A stretch of DNA of 6,470 bases from Bacillota bacterium (GTDB lineage Bacteria; Bacillota; Clostridia; Lutisporales; Lutisporaceae). The stretch lies in NCBI GenBank assembly GCA_023405875.1, contig JAEXXN010000083.1:1-6470 (forward strand), given 5' to 3'. The position numbers and the translations under genes were made by a program. Numbering within the stretch: the stretch's first letter is position 1; every line of letters begins with the position of its first letter. Under the pieces are notes generated by a model. That model saw nothing but the letters and a program-made list of their open reading frames with translations. It had not been told where the DNA came from and did not search any database. This document shows, one piece after another, positions 6,333 through 6,470 of the stretch.

Positions 6333-6470
6333 ATGTACAAGGTACTTATTGTGGACGATGAAGTCCTGGTCAGGGTCGGACTCAAAACAACCATTGACTG
6401 GGAGGCCAACGGCTTTACGGTAGTAGCGGAAGCGTCAAACGGAGAGCAGGGCCTGGAGCAGTACAGGAAG
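6333..6470 (+). CDS. YesN-type response regulator, N-terminal part (3' truncated by window edge)
   Basis: The first 46 residues of a receiver domain, opening MYKVLIVDDEVLVRVGLK. Asp8, Asp9 and Glu10 form the acidic pocket that binds magnesium; the phosphorylated aspartate, expected near residue 54, and the output domain lie beyond the right edge. The TIDWEANGFTVVAEASNGEQGLE pattern is typical of the YesN group, which normally carries an AraC-type helix-turn-helix domain at the C-terminus and pairs with YesM kinases. A strong AAAGGAGGGG Shine-Dalgarno site (6318-6327) lies 5 bases before the ATG. The kinase gene ends 32 bases upstream, so the two are very likely co-expressed and form a cognate pair. 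The DNA-binding type is inferred from family and context, not seen. Confidence 0.9.
   Translation, partial: MYKVLIVDDEVLVRVGLKTTIDWEANGFTVVAEASNGEQGLEQYRK

Overview
The window looks like a piece of chromosome from a low-to-moderate GC, Gram-positive, motile member of the Clostridia. The grounds are G-rich Shine-Dalgarno sites (AGGGGG, AAAGGAGG), frequent AGG/AGA/ATA codons, sigma-A-like promoter candidates, two lipobox lipoproteins and a YesM/YesN-type two-component pair. Genus cannot be set from the sequence alone. There is no mobile element, CRISPR array, tRNA or rRNA, and no gene-free stretch over 300 bases.

Left part (1-2174). The window opens inside a methyl-accepting chemotaxis protein, which has its last membrane segment, HAMP domain and complete signalling domain, and ends at a strong intrinsic terminator (1154-1192). 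Next is a small lipoprotein gene of unknown function (1320-1826) with its own extended -10 promoter candidate and a strong terminator. A second hairpin separates it from a convergent minus-strand gene for a 64-residue YjfB-like putative motility protein (2144-1950).

Middle (2175-3029). A short AT-rich divergent region leads to a plus-strand gene for a protein with two membrane segments and a cytoplasmic TPR array (2241-2906), function unknown. The spacer to the next gene holds a sigma-A-like promoter candidate and a perfect 13-bp direct repeat at 23-bp periodicity, a plausible operator.

Right part (3030-6470). A family-1 extracellular solute-binding lipoprotein is followed after 19 bp by a YesM-type sensor histidine kinase, and after a further 32 bp by the start of a YesN-type response regulator cut by the right edge. 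The tight spacing suggests one operon. The binding protein may capture an oligosaccharide or similar solute and either feed an ABC importer encoded beyond the window or present the ligand to the kinase. The kinase would then phosphorylate the regulator, which would control uptake genes. The component families are known; their joint role as a three-component sensor is inference. I found no clearly new biological system; the items most worth checking are this module and the direct repeat upstream of it.
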